Source: DASYML01 sp036399835
GTDB lineage: Bacteria; Acidobacteriota; Blastocatellia; Pyrinomonadales; Pyrinomonadaceae
NCBI GenBank assembly: GCA_036399835.1
Contig: DASWMI010000016.1
Span: 1-5,398 of the forward strand
Direction of reading: 5' to 3'
DNA: 5,398 nt
Shown here: positions 1 to 5,398 of the stretch, piece after piece
Position numbering within the stretch: position 1 is the stretch's first letter
Layout of the letters: each line of letters begins with the position of its first letter
The notes under the pieces: generated by a model
The model's input: only the letters and a program-made list of their open reading frames with translations
What the model was told of the DNA's origin: nothing
Database searches by the model: none
Program-made: the position numbers and the translations under genes

Positions 1-18
1 GAGTCCCGCGCGGGACTC
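1..18. terminator. Perfect 18-bp palindrome, probable terminator hairpin (possibly bidirectional)
   Basis: The first 18 bases form a perfect palindrome that folds as a 7-bp GC-rich stem (GAGTCCC/GGGACTC) around a GCGC loop. It lies about 31 nt past the stop codon of the minus-strand lysozyme-like gene, where its terminator would be expected. On the minus strand the hairpin is preceded by an A-rich stretch (19-36). Any U-tract on that strand would lie outside the window. On the plus strand the hairpin is followed by a T-rich run (19-29), so it could also stop transcription arriving from the left. The A-rich/hairpin/T-rich layout is typical of bidirectional terminators. The structure is seen directly; the function is inferred. 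Confidence 0.6.
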
Positions 19-49
19 TCTCTTATTTTCTCGCTAAAGCTTCGACCCT

Positions 50-874
50 TTATGCTCTCGGGTCGCCCATCAGGAAGTGGCCCGTCAGTCTTTTGAAAGC
101 GTCCGAGGTCTTCGTGCCGGGTTTGCCATCCACCTTCACGAAAATGCCCGGAAACTTGTTCAAGGCCCGCTGTAGCTCTTCGCCCATGTCCGATCTCTTC
201 GTGTTGGAAAAGCGGACCAGCGGCTCGAAGGAGGCCAGAGAGTTTGTGCCTTCAGTCGTCTCGACCGTGCTGTGCAGAGGCACGCCGTCCGAGTTGAACT
301 GTATAACTCCCGTTTCGGCCATCCGGCGCAAGAGAATCGCCGCGCCGCATTGCTGCGAGACAGCCGTAGAGGAAAAAGTTCCGTCGGCCACGAATTTGCC
401 GCGCGTGTAATGGTTGGAAAAACTCCAGAGATACGGCGAGAGGATTTCCGGGTGTCGCATGCGATAGCCAAAACCATTGTAGGCTTCAAACCTGAAGAGG
501 ATTCCAGGCAAGCTCCAGTTCGTCACCTGGTCCAGCCCCTCAAGCTTGAGAGCATCCGTCGCGCTTTCTTCCCAGGTGAAAGGCGGGTTGCCTGTCTTCG
601 GACGACCCGCGGGCACCTGCTTTGTTCTTCTGAGCAGAGAATCTCCGTTATGCAGATGCGTGCCGAAATTGAGAGAGGCTTCCATGTTGTGAACGATGCC
701 GATAAAGTACCAGGGAATCCCCAGAGGGTCTCCGACGGTGGCATAGCGATTCCTGTTGCTTTCGATTTTCGTGACGAGCGAATTGACCAGCGCCGCTCGC
801 TCCGGGCGAATCAGACAGGTATCGAAAAGGTGCTGGTATTCAGCCTCAAGGGCCGGTGTCAGTCTAACGGGCAT
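50..874 (-). CDS. Lysozyme-like (putative muramidase) protein with C-terminal peptidoglycan-binding-like domain
   Basis: This is a 274-aa protein that I recognise only as a type. Closely similar proteins, usually labelled peptidoglycan-binding or hypothetical, occur in cyanobacteria as far as I recall. Residues 1-185 look like a compact helical lysozyme/transglycosylase-like domain. The strongest motifs are IPWYFIGIVHNMEAS (53-67, Glu65 a candidate catalytic acid), THLHNGD (72-78), PPFTWEESATDAL (97-109) and FRFEAYNGFGYR (127-138, Glu130 a second candidate). Residues 229-266 resemble a PG_binding_1 fold: LQRALNKFPG, then VDGKPGTKTSDAF. The start is an ATG with AAAGGA 6 nt upstream. There is no signal peptide or membrane segment, so it acts in the cytoplasm or is released by another route, as phage endolysins are. 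It has its own candidate promoter and terminator and is not part of the glm operon. The reading frame is secure; the enzymatic role is inference from motifs. Confidence 0.85.
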   Translation of the reverse strand: MPVRLTPALEAEYQHLFDTCLIRPERAALVNSLVTKIESNRNRYATVGDPLGIPWYFIGIVHNMEASLNFGTHLHNGDSLLRRTKQVPAGRPKTGNPPFTWEESATDALKLEGLDQVTNWSLPGILFRFEAYNGFGYRMRHPEILSPYLWSFSNHYTRGKFVADGTFSSTAVSQQCGAAILLRRMAETGVIQFNSDGVPLHSTVETTEGTNSLASFEPLVRFSNTKRSDMGEELQRALNKFPGIFVKVDGKPGTKTSDAFKRLTGHFLMGDPRA

Positions 875-880
875 GAGTCG

Positions 881-886
881 TCCTTT
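881..886 (-). promoter_or_regulatory. Ribosome binding site of the lysozyme-like gene
   Basis: AAAGGA on the minus strand sits 6 nt before the ATG at 874. This is good Shine-Dalgarno spacing and supports that ATG as the start. Confidence 0.75.
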
Positions 887-985
887 CTTCGAGGTTGTTT
901 GAGGTTTGAGTCAAGAATTAAAGCAAGGCTGGCGAGGGTTCTGGACCACCCCACCAACAGACGAAGAACAAGTTGAGCGCGAGAC

Positions 986-1015
986 ACAATAAGCCTATCA
1001 AAACTCGACTGTCAA
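986..1015 (-). promoter_or_regulatory. Sigma70-type promoter for the lysozyme-like gene
   Basis: On the minus strand a perfect -35 box TTGACA (1015-1010) is followed after 18 bp by TATTGT (991-986), which matches the TATAAT consensus at four of six positions. It lies downstream of the glmS terminator and upstream of the lysozyme-like gene, as a dedicated promoter should. It implies a leader of roughly 100 nt before the ATG at 874. The boxes are read directly from the sequence; promoter activity is inferred. Confidence 0.55.
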
Positions 1016-1021
1016 TATTCA

Positions 1022-1064
1022 AGCGAAGAGACAGCCCGACGGAGCGAGCCTGTCTCTCATCGCT
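1022..1064. repeat. REP-like imperfect palindrome / hairpin
   Basis: Arms AGAGACAG (1027-1034) and CTGTCTCT (1050-1057) pair perfectly. The stem extends outward through AGCGA (1022-1026) and TCGCT (1060-1064) across a 2-nt bulge. In the minus-strand RNA the inner part can add four more pairs (CUCG with CGGG, one G-U) past a bulged G, leaving a 6-nt loop. A GC-rich hairpin with a bulge in an intergenic gap is typical of bacterial REP elements. It is not followed by a U-tract on either strand, so it is a poor terminator. It ends 6 bp upstream of the -35 box of the lysozyme-like gene. Whether it is repeated elsewhere in the genome cannot be seen here. Confidence 0.5.
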
Positions 1065-1090
1065 GGTCCAGTCTTGAAGTCCGGACCAGC
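1062..1090. repeat. Second intergenic hairpin, overlapping the REP-like palindrome
   Basis: GCTGGTCC (1062-1069) and GGACCAGC (1083-1090) form a perfect 8-bp stem with a 13-nt loop. The left arm shares bases 1062-1064 with the outer stem of the neighbouring hairpin, so the two cannot both be fully paired. No U-tract follows on either strand. It lies between the glmS terminator and the downstream promoter. It could be a backup terminator structure, an mRNA 3'-end stabiliser or part of a composite repeat. Confidence 0.5.
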
Positions 1091-1092
1091 AC

Positions 1093-1127
1093 AAAAGAGT
1101 CAGCCCGCCGTCTTAACAGCGGGCCGA
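1093..1127 (-). terminator. Rho-independent terminator of glmS / the glm operon
   Basis: In the minus-strand RNA, UCGGCCCGC (1127-1119) pairs with GCGGGCUGA (1108-1100), a 9-bp stem with one G-U pair and a 10-nt loop. CUCUUUUG (1099-1092) follows directly, giving the run of U residues. The hairpin begins 35 nt past the glmS TAG stop at 1163-1165. This is the expected end of the yvcK-glmU-glmS transcript and separates it from the lysozyme-like gene. Confidence 0.75.
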
Positions 1128-1162
1128 TGCTTTAACCTTCCGTACCTTGCTGCGACGACTCT

Positions 1163-3022
1163 CTACTCGACCGTCACGGATTTCGCTAGATTTCTGGGCT
1201 GGTCCACATCGCAGCCACGGCGCACCGCTATGTGATAGGCGAGAAGCTGCAAAGGGATGACGGAGAGAATGGGCGAGAGCAGGTCGCTCGTCGCGGGAAT
1301 CTCTATCACATGGTCCGAGACCATGGAGGACATCTCGTCGCCTTCGGTCAGCACAGAGAGGACGACGCCCTCGCGCGCCTTGACCTCGACGATGTTCGAG
1401 TGCGTCTTTTCATAGCGCAGCTCTGAGGCTCGATTGCCCTCTTCGCGTGTGTTGACGATGACGACCGGGAGTCGTTCGTCAATCAGCGCGTTAGGCCCGT
1501 GCTTCATCTCGCCCGCCGGATAGCCTTCGGCGTGGATGTAGGAAATCTCCTTGAGCTTGAGCGCGCCTTCGAGGGCAACCGGAAAGTTGATGCCGCGCCC
1601 GAGGTAGAGAAAATCTGTCGAGCGGAAGAACTCTTTGGAAAGCTCCTCGAACTCGTCCGATTCGTTCAAGAGGTGCTCTATCTTGACGGGCAGCTCCGCC
1701 AGTTGTTGAGCATGAAAGCGCGCCTCTTCTTCATTGAGCTTGCCGCGCAGTTGGCCCAGGTAGAGACCGAAGAGATAGAGCGCGATCATCTGCGAGGTAA
1801 AGGCTTTGGTCGAGGCGACGCCGATTTCCGGTCCGGCGTGTGTGAGGATCGTGCCGTCCGATTCGCGCGTAATCATAGAGCCGTAGACGTTGCAGATTGA
1901 GAGCACCTTCGCGCCCTTCTCTTTGGCTTCACGCAGGGCCGCAATCGTGTCCGCGGTCTCGCCCGACTGCGAGATGACGATAAGGAGCGTATCTTCGTCA
2001 AGCACAGGGTCTCGATAGCGAAACTCCGATGCGTAATCCACCTCGACCGGAATCCGCGCCAGCTCTTCGATCATGTACTTGCCAGCGAGGCCAGCGTGCC
2101 AGCTCGTCCCGCAGGCGGCGATCTTGACCGAAGTGAAACGCTGAAAATCCGCCTCGCTGATATTCATCTCGTCGAGGTAGACGCGGCCCGTATCGAGCGA
2201 GATGCGGCCCTGCACCGTGTCGCGGACGGCGCGCGGCTGCTCGTAAATCTCCTTGAGCATGAAATGCTTGAAGCCGCCCTTTTCGGCCATGATCGGGTCC
2301 CAGGTGATACGCTGAATCGCAGGCTCTACTGTGTTGCCTTCAAAGTCCGTGACGCGCACGGCATCCCTGGTGAGAACGGCCAGCTCGCCATCGCCGAGGA
2401 AGAAAACCTCGCGCGTGTGTTGGAGGATGGGCGGGATGTCGGAAGCGACGAAGTATTCGCCGTCGCCTAGACCGATGACGACCGGCGGGCCTTGCCTGAC
2501 GGCGATAATCGTGTCCGGCTCGTTCGCAGAGATAATCGAAAGCGCGAAGATACCCTTTAGCTCCTGCACGGCCAGACGCACGGCCTTTTCAAAAGAGTCT
2601 GTGGTCCTGAGCTGTTCTTCGATAAGATGCGCGATAACCTCCGTGTCCGTCTCGGTGACGAAGCGATGGTCGCTCTGGCGCAGACGCTCTTTGAGCTTGA
2701 GATAGTTTTCGATAATGCCGTTGTGGACCACCACGACGCGGCCCGTGCAATCACGGTGCGGGTGCGCGTTCTCTTCGGTCGGCCTGCCGTGCGTGGCCCA
2801 GCGCGTGTGGCCTATGCCGTATGTGCCGTCGAGCGGATGCAGCCTGATGGCCTCTTCCAGATTGCGCAGCTTCCCCTCTGCACGACGAATCTCAAGATCG
2901 TGCGCTTCATCAACGACGGCAATCCCAGCCGAATCGTAGCCACGATATTCGAGCTTGCGCAGGCCATCAATGATGACGGGCACGACCTGCTTGTTACCCA
3001 CATATCCAACTATGCCACACAT
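1163..3022 (-). CDS. glmS: Glutamine--fructose-6-phosphate aminotransferase (isomerizing), GlmS
   Basis: GlmS converts fructose-6-phosphate and glutamine to glucosamine-6-phosphate and glutamate in the cytoplasm, the committing step to UDP-GlcNAc. At 619 aa it is slightly longer than the E. coli enzyme (609). The N-terminal class II glutaminase domain (about 2-240) has the nucleophile Cys2 exposed after Met removal (MCGIVGYVG), then RGYDSAG (28-33), HTRWATHG (72-79), HNGIIENY (100-107) and DTEV (126-129). Two SIS isomerase domains follow (about 290-430 and 460-605), with ACGTSWHAG (303-311), SQSGET (351-356), GVASTKAFTSQ (401-411) and HAEGYPAGEMKHGP (497-510). The C-terminal signature DVDQPRNLAKSVTVE includes Lys614, the equivalent of the Schiff-base lysine for the sugar. 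All key residues are present and the gene is intact. The ATG at 3022 has a full TAAGGAG Shine-Dalgarno 5 nt upstream. It is last in the yvcK-glmU-glmS operon. A long hairpin precedes its ribosome-binding site, and I see no glmS ribozyme. Confidence 0.98.
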   Translation of the reverse strand: MCGIVGYVGNKQVVPVIIDGLRKLEYRGYDSAGIAVVDEAHDLEIRRAEGKLRNLEEAIRLHPLDGTYGIGHTRWATHGRPTEENAHPHRDCTGRVVVVHNGIIENYLKLKERLRQSDHRFVTETDTEVIAHLIEEQLRTTDSFEKAVRLAVQELKGIFALSIISANEPDTIIAVRQGPPVVIGLGDGEYFVASDIPPILQHTREVFFLGDGELAVLTRDAVRVTDFEGNTVEPAIQRITWDPIMAEKGGFKHFMLKEIYEQPRAVRDTVQGRISLDTGRVYLDEMNISEADFQRFTSVKIAACGTSWHAGLAGKYMIEELARIPVEVDYASEFRYRDPVLDEDTLLIVISQSGETADTIAALREAKEKGAKVLSICNVYGSMITRESDGTILTHAGPEIGVASTKAFTSQMIALYLFGLYLGQLRGKLNEEEARFHAQQLAELPVKIEHLLNESDEFEELSKEFFRSTDFLYLGRGINFPVALEGALKLKEISYIHAEGYPAGEMKHGPNALIDERLPVVIVNTREEGNRASELRYEKTHSNIVEVKAREGVVLSVLTEGDEMSSMVSDHVIEIPATSDLLSPILSVIPLQLLAYHIAVRRGCDVDQPRNLAKSVTVE

Positions 3023-3027
3023 AAAAT

Positions 3028-3034
3028 CTCCTTA
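3028..3034 (-). promoter_or_regulatory. Strong Shine-Dalgarno of glmS, abutting the inverted repeat
   Basis: TAAGGAG on the minus strand lies 5 nt before the glmS ATG. It begins on the base immediately after the heptamer palindrome ends (3035). It is unpaired in the simplest fold of that palindrome but sits at the foot of the stem, so folding there could affect ribosome access. Confidence 0.8.
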
Positions 3035-3112
3035 GTGACGAGTAACAGGTGACGGGTGACAAGAGAAAGGCATCGAATTTTGTCTCGTTACCTGTCACCT
3101 GTTACTCGTCAC
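3035..3112. repeat. 78-bp palindrome of inverted GTRACRR heptamers between glmU and glmS
   Basis: The outer 19 bp (3035-3053 and 3094-3112) are a perfect inverted repeat. Symmetric pairing continues inward with four mismatches or wobbles to 3068/3079, giving an approximately 34-bp imperfect stem and a 10-nt loop. Each arm is a phased array of four 7-bp units. On the plus strand units begin at 3035, 3042, 3049 and 3056; on the minus strand at 3112, 3105, 3098 and 3091. All eight fit GTRACRR (for example GTGACGA, GTAACAG). Short intergenic heptamer arrays are known in some bacteria, notably cyanobacterial STRR repeats, but I cannot assign this one to a named family. On the glmU side it reaches into the coding end and supplies the stop codon. 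On the other side it stops exactly at the glmS Shine-Dalgarno. No U-tract follows, so simple termination is unlikely. An mRNA processing or stabilising hairpin, or a mobile MITE-like repeat, are the main alternatives. Confidence 0.85.
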
Positions 3113-4532
3113 CATTATTGTTGAGCTGTTTTTTGACGACGGCAGGGACGCCCGCGACGAGCGAGTCGGGCGGCACGTCTTTGATGACAACAGAGCCTGC
3201 GGCTGTGACCGAGCCGCTGCCGACGCGCACAGGCGCGACGAGCATCGTGTCCGAGCCGATCTTGACATTATCCTCTATGACCGTCTGGTGTTTCTGCTTG
3301 CCGTCGTAGTTGCAGGTGATCGTGCCCGCGCCGATGTTCGTCTTGTCACCGATGGTGGCGTCGCCCAGATAGGTCAGGTGCATTGATTTCGAGCCGCGAC
3401 CGAGGCGTGATTTCTTCATCTCGACGAAGTTGCCGACCGCCGCCGTCTCTTCGAGCCTGCTCTGCATACGCAGGTGCGCGAACGGGCCGACGTTGCAGTG
3501 GTCCGAAACTTCGCTGTCAACAATCACGCAGTGGTCCAGAATCGTGACGCCGTTGCCGATGCGTGAATTCGAGATGCGAGCGCCGGAGCGTATCTCGCAG
3601 GCATCGCCGACGACGGTGTTGCCCTCTATGTGAACGTTAGGGTAGATGGTGCAGTCGCGCCCGATCTGTGCTTCGGCGGAGATGTATGTGTGCGCCGGGT
3701 CAATGAGCGTCACGCCGCTGTCGAGCATCAGGCGGCGGAGCGTGCGCCGCCTGAGGAGTCCTTCAAATTCCGCCAGCTCCGCACGCGTGTTGATGCCTGA
3801 GACCTCGCGCGCATCCGTATGTTGAAAGATACTGATGTCCGCATCCTCTTCGCGCAGGATGCCGGGCACATCCGTAAGGTAATATTCGCCCTGCGCGTTG
3901 GCGGGCTGGACGCGCTCAAGAGCAGGGAAGAGAAGGCGCGTCTCAAAACAGTAGATGCCCATGTTGGCTTCATTGATCTGTCTCTCGGCCTGCGTCGCGT
4001 CCCGCTGCTCGACGATCTTTTCAAAACGCCCTTCTTCATCGCGCACGATGCGCCCGTACCCGGTCGGGTCTTCCAGCTTAACCGTCATCATCGTCGAGGC
4101 CGCGCCGCGACCGCGATGCGTGCGATGCTGGTGGACCAGCGCACCCAAGGTCTCTGCGCGGACGAGCGGCACATCGCCCGAAAGAATGAGCAAGGTCGAG
4201 CCGGCATCAACGAGAGCTTCGCGCGCGGCCATGACGGCATCGCCCGTCCCGCGCTGCTGCTCCTGCCTGATAAAGACTGCGCCATCGGGTCCAAGCTCTT
4301 CGCGCACAGCCTGCTCGACCAATTCGGCCTGGTGGCCGACGACGACGTAAATCCTGCGCGGGCTGAGCGCCGCAGCAGTCCGGCAGACATGCGCGATGAG
4401 CGGGCGGCCTCCGAGCTTGTGCAGCACCTTGGCCGTTTGCGAGCGCATGCGTGTGCCGAGTCCGGCGGCGAGCACCAGTATGTCTAGCGGCGCGTGCGCG
4501 TCCTGTGCGTTGTTTGGTTGCTGCTTCTCCAT
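3102..4532 (-). CDS. glmU: Bifunctional UDP-N-acetylglucosamine pyrophosphorylase / glucosamine-1-phosphate N-acetyltransferase, GlmU
   Basis: GlmU acetylates glucosamine-1-phosphate with acetyl-CoA and then joins the product to UTP, making UDP-GlcNAc in the cytoplasm. From the ATG it is 476 aa (E. coli 456). The excess is mostly a polar N-terminal extension of about 15 residues. The uridyltransferase domain (about 17-250) shows LAAGLGTRM (21-29), Lys35 in AKVLH, QRGTGDAV (93-100), LSGDVPL with Asp120, GYGRI (159-163), EANMGIY (188-194), GEYYLTDV (215-222) and SGINTRAEL. The left-handed beta-helix acetyltransferase domain (about 270-465) has hexapeptide repeats, NFVEMKK (368-374), HLTYLGDATIG (385-395, catalytic His385), NIGAGTITCNYDG (399-411) and AAGSVVIKDVP. 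An alternative TTG start at 4541 overlaps the upstream stop but has no ribosome-binding site. I prefer the ATG, which has GAGG 3 nt upstream. The last three residues (GDE) and the TAA lie inside the downstream palindrome. Confidence 0.97.
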   Translation of the reverse strand: MEKQQPNNAQDAHAPLDILVLAAGLGTRMRSQTAKVLHKLGGRPLIAHVCRTAAALSPRRIYVVVGHQAELVEQAVREELGPDGAVFIRQEQQRGTGDAVMAAREALVDAGSTLLILSGDVPLVRAETLGALVHQHRTHRGRGAASTMMTVKLEDPTGYGRIVRDEEGRFEKIVEQRDATQAERQINEANMGIYCFETRLLFPALERVQPANAQGEYYLTDVPGILREEDADISIFQHTDAREVSGINTRAELAEFEGLLRRRTLRRLMLDSGVTLIDPAHTYISAEAQIGRDCTIYPNVHIEGNTVVGDACEIRSGARISNSRIGNGVTILDHCVIVDSEVSDHCNVGPFAHLRMQSRLEETAAVGNFVEMKKSRLGRGSKSMHLTYLGDATIGDKTNIGAGTITCNYDGKQKHQTVIEDNVKIGSDTMLVAPVRVGSGSVTAAGSVVIKDVPPDSLVAGVPAVVKKQLNNNGDE

Positions 4533-4535
4533 AGA

Positions 4536-4539
4536 CCTC
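4536..4539 (-). promoter_or_regulatory. Short Shine-Dalgarno of glmU overlapping the yvcK stop
   Basis: GAGG on the minus strand overlaps the last two bases of the upstream TGA (4540-4538) and stands only 3 nt from the glmU ATG. This tight, weak site fits re-initiation by ribosomes finishing yvcK, that is, translational coupling. It favours the ATG at 4532 over the TTG at 4541. Confidence 0.5.
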
Positions 4540-5398
4540 AAAACTGCGGAATTGCAAGTGGACGCGCACGCGCCCGTTCGTAACAGGCCATAATCACACG
4601 CGCCAGTTTTTCAGGACTGTGCCGCACCTTCTCGCCCTCATCCAAAAGGTCTGCGCGCACGATCTCCGTCTTGTCGCCATACTCTTTTTCAAGCATGTGG
4701 TCCTGCATCCCTATCTGGTAAGCGCCTTCGGCGGCGTAAGCCTCTGCCTGCTCGCGGCTAATCGGATGATTGTTGGCGATGACATAGTCGAAAGTAATCT
4801 CGGGCGCGTACTGCTTGACCACCTCCAGGTGTTTGCGCGCGGTGTAGCCATCGGTCTCGCCGGGCTGTGTCATCAGGTTGCAGATGAAAATTTTGACGGC
4901 GCACGCGCTGCCGATGGCATCCGCGACGCGAGCCACCAGGAGGTTGGGAAGAATGCTCGTGTAGAGCGAGCCAGGTCCAACCGTAATCACATCTGCGGCG
5001 CGAATGGCTGCCAGCGCCTCCGGCAGCGGCAGACACTGTTCCGGCTCAAGCCGCAGCCGACGAATCGGAGCGCTCGAGGCCGTAATCTGCGTCTCTCCGC
5101 GAACCACCGTGCCGTCCTCAAGCTCTGCCGTCAGCCGCACGTCGTTGATGGTCGCAGGATAGATACGCCCCTTGCTTGCCAGGACTTCGGACGAGAGCCG
5201 CACGGCTTCGACGAAATCTCCCGTGACCTCTGTCAAAGCGGCCAGGAAGAGGTTGCCGAAGCTATGGCCGCCAAGCTCTCCGCTGCCGCGAAAACGATAG
5301 CGGAAAAGCTTTGAGAGCAGCGTCGAGTCTTCCGAAAGGGCGACCATGCAGTTGCGTATATCACCTGGGGGGAGCATCTGTAGCTCATCACGAAGCCG
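4538..5398 (-). CDS. yvcK: YvcK/GlmR-family UDP-sugar-binding regulator (5' end outside the window)
   Basis: This is the C-terminal 286 residues of a gluconeogenesis-factor (YvcK/CofD-like) protein. The frame is open to the window edge and continues before the first internal Met (codon 5377-5375) with RLRDELQ, so that Met is not the real start. The N-terminal glycine-rich nucleotide-binding loop expected of the family must lie upstream, beyond the window. Visible signatures are PPGDIRNC (10-17 of the visible part), GGHSFGNLFLAAL, TVGPGSLYTSILPNLLV and ICNLMTQPGETDGYTARKHL. The usual full length is about 320-340 aa. In Bacillus and Listeria this family (GlmR) binds UDP-GlcNAc and stimulates GlmS, and it is needed for growth on gluconeogenic carbon and for cell-wall synthesis. 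Here it directly precedes glmU and glmS, which fits that role. A CofD-type transferase is the paralogous alternative, but the PPGDIRN and GHSFGN pattern favours YvcK. Confidence 0.93.
   Translation of the reverse strand, partial: RLRDELQMLPPGDIRNCMVALSEDSTLLSKLFRYRFRGSGELGGHSFGNLFLAALTEVTGDFVEAVRLSSEVLASKGRIYPATINDVRLTAELEDGTVVRGETQITASSAPIRRLRLEPEQCLPLPEALAAIRAADVITVGPGSLYTSILPNLLVARVADAIGSACAVKIFICNLMTQPGETDGYTARKHLEVVKQYAPEITFDYVIANNHPISREQAEAYAAEGAYQIGMQDHMLEKEYGDKTEIVRADLLDEGEKVRHSPEKLARVIMACYERARARPLAIPQF

Noticed and set aside
272..976. Plus-strand open frame of 234 codons opposite the lysozyme-like gene
   Set aside because: It lies antisense to a protein with conserved motifs and a good ribosome-binding site. 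Its own translation shows no recognisable domain, so it is a shadow frame of GC-rich coding DNA.
3023..3112. glmS ribozyme or other known riboswitch before glmS
   Set aside because: The gap between glmU and glmS is only 79 nt and is almost wholly the heptamer palindrome. The ribozyme core would need more sequence and a different pseudoknotted layout.
3035..3112. CRISPR repeat-spacer structure or a transposon with transposase
   Set aside because: The units are 7 bp and contiguous with no spacers, and there is no room for or trace of a transposase gene.
3029..3118. Target-site duplication flanking the heptamer palindrome
   Set aside because: The immediate flanks (TCCTTA and CATTAT) share only TTA, not at matching distances from the ends. 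No duplication can be claimed.
3819..4487. Plus-strand open frame of 222 codons opposite glmU
   Set aside because: It is entirely within the conserved GlmU uridyltransferase coding region, with no motif of its own.
5375..5377. ATG at 5377 as the start of yvcK
   Set aside because: The frame continues upstream to the window edge with RLRDELQ, in line with the family, and the N-terminal glycine-rich loop is still missing. The ATG is internal.

Overview
The window is a bacterial chromosomal segment with every supported gene on the minus strand. Read in the direction of transcription (right to left), it starts with the 3' part of a YvcK/GlmR-family gene cut by the window edge. glmU follows (bifunctional GlcNAc-1-phosphate uridyltransferase / GlcN-1-phosphate acetyltransferase), then glmS (glutamine:fructose-6-phosphate aminotransferase). 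Beyond a terminator and promoter region lies an independent gene for a lysozyme-like protein with a peptidoglycan-binding-like C-terminus. The GC-rich, strongly biased codon use gives long antisense shadow frames. The organism cannot be fixed from this sequence. My guess is a Gram-negative-type environmental lineage such as Acidobacteriota, at low confidence, from gene order and the look of the proteins.

Layout. Positions 4538-5398 hold the yvcK/glmR 3' part. It is followed after 5 nt by glmU (3102-4532), so the two are almost certainly co-transcribed and translationally coupled. Between glmU and glmS lies a 78-bp inverted repeat (3035-3112) built from eight copies of a degenerate heptamer, GTRACRR, four on each arm. 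It runs from inside the last codons of glmU to the base before the glmS Shine-Dalgarno. glmS (1163-3022) ends at a good rho-independent terminator (1093-1127). The 288-nt gap beyond it (875-1162) also holds two hairpins, one REP-like, and a sigma70-type promoter for the lysozyme-like gene (50-874). An 18-bp perfect palindrome at the left edge (1-18) is probably the end of that transcription unit.

How the genes work together. GlmS makes glucosamine-6-phosphate, the entry step to UDP-GlcNAc. GlmU carries out the last two steps. The intervening mutase, GlmM, is not in the window. In Bacillus and Listeria, YvcK/GlmR is a UDP-GlcNAc-binding protein that stimulates GlmS when UDP-GlcNAc is low. The three-gene cluster therefore looks like a sensor, first enzyme and last enzyme of one pathway in a single operon, feeding peptidoglycan and other envelope polymers. 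The neighbouring lysozyme-like gene acts on the same polymer in principle, but appears to be a separate transcription unit.

The most unusual feature is the heptamer-built palindrome between glmU and glmS. It supplies the glmU stop codon and its last three amino acids, and it would fold in the transcript directly in front of the glmS ribosome-binding site.
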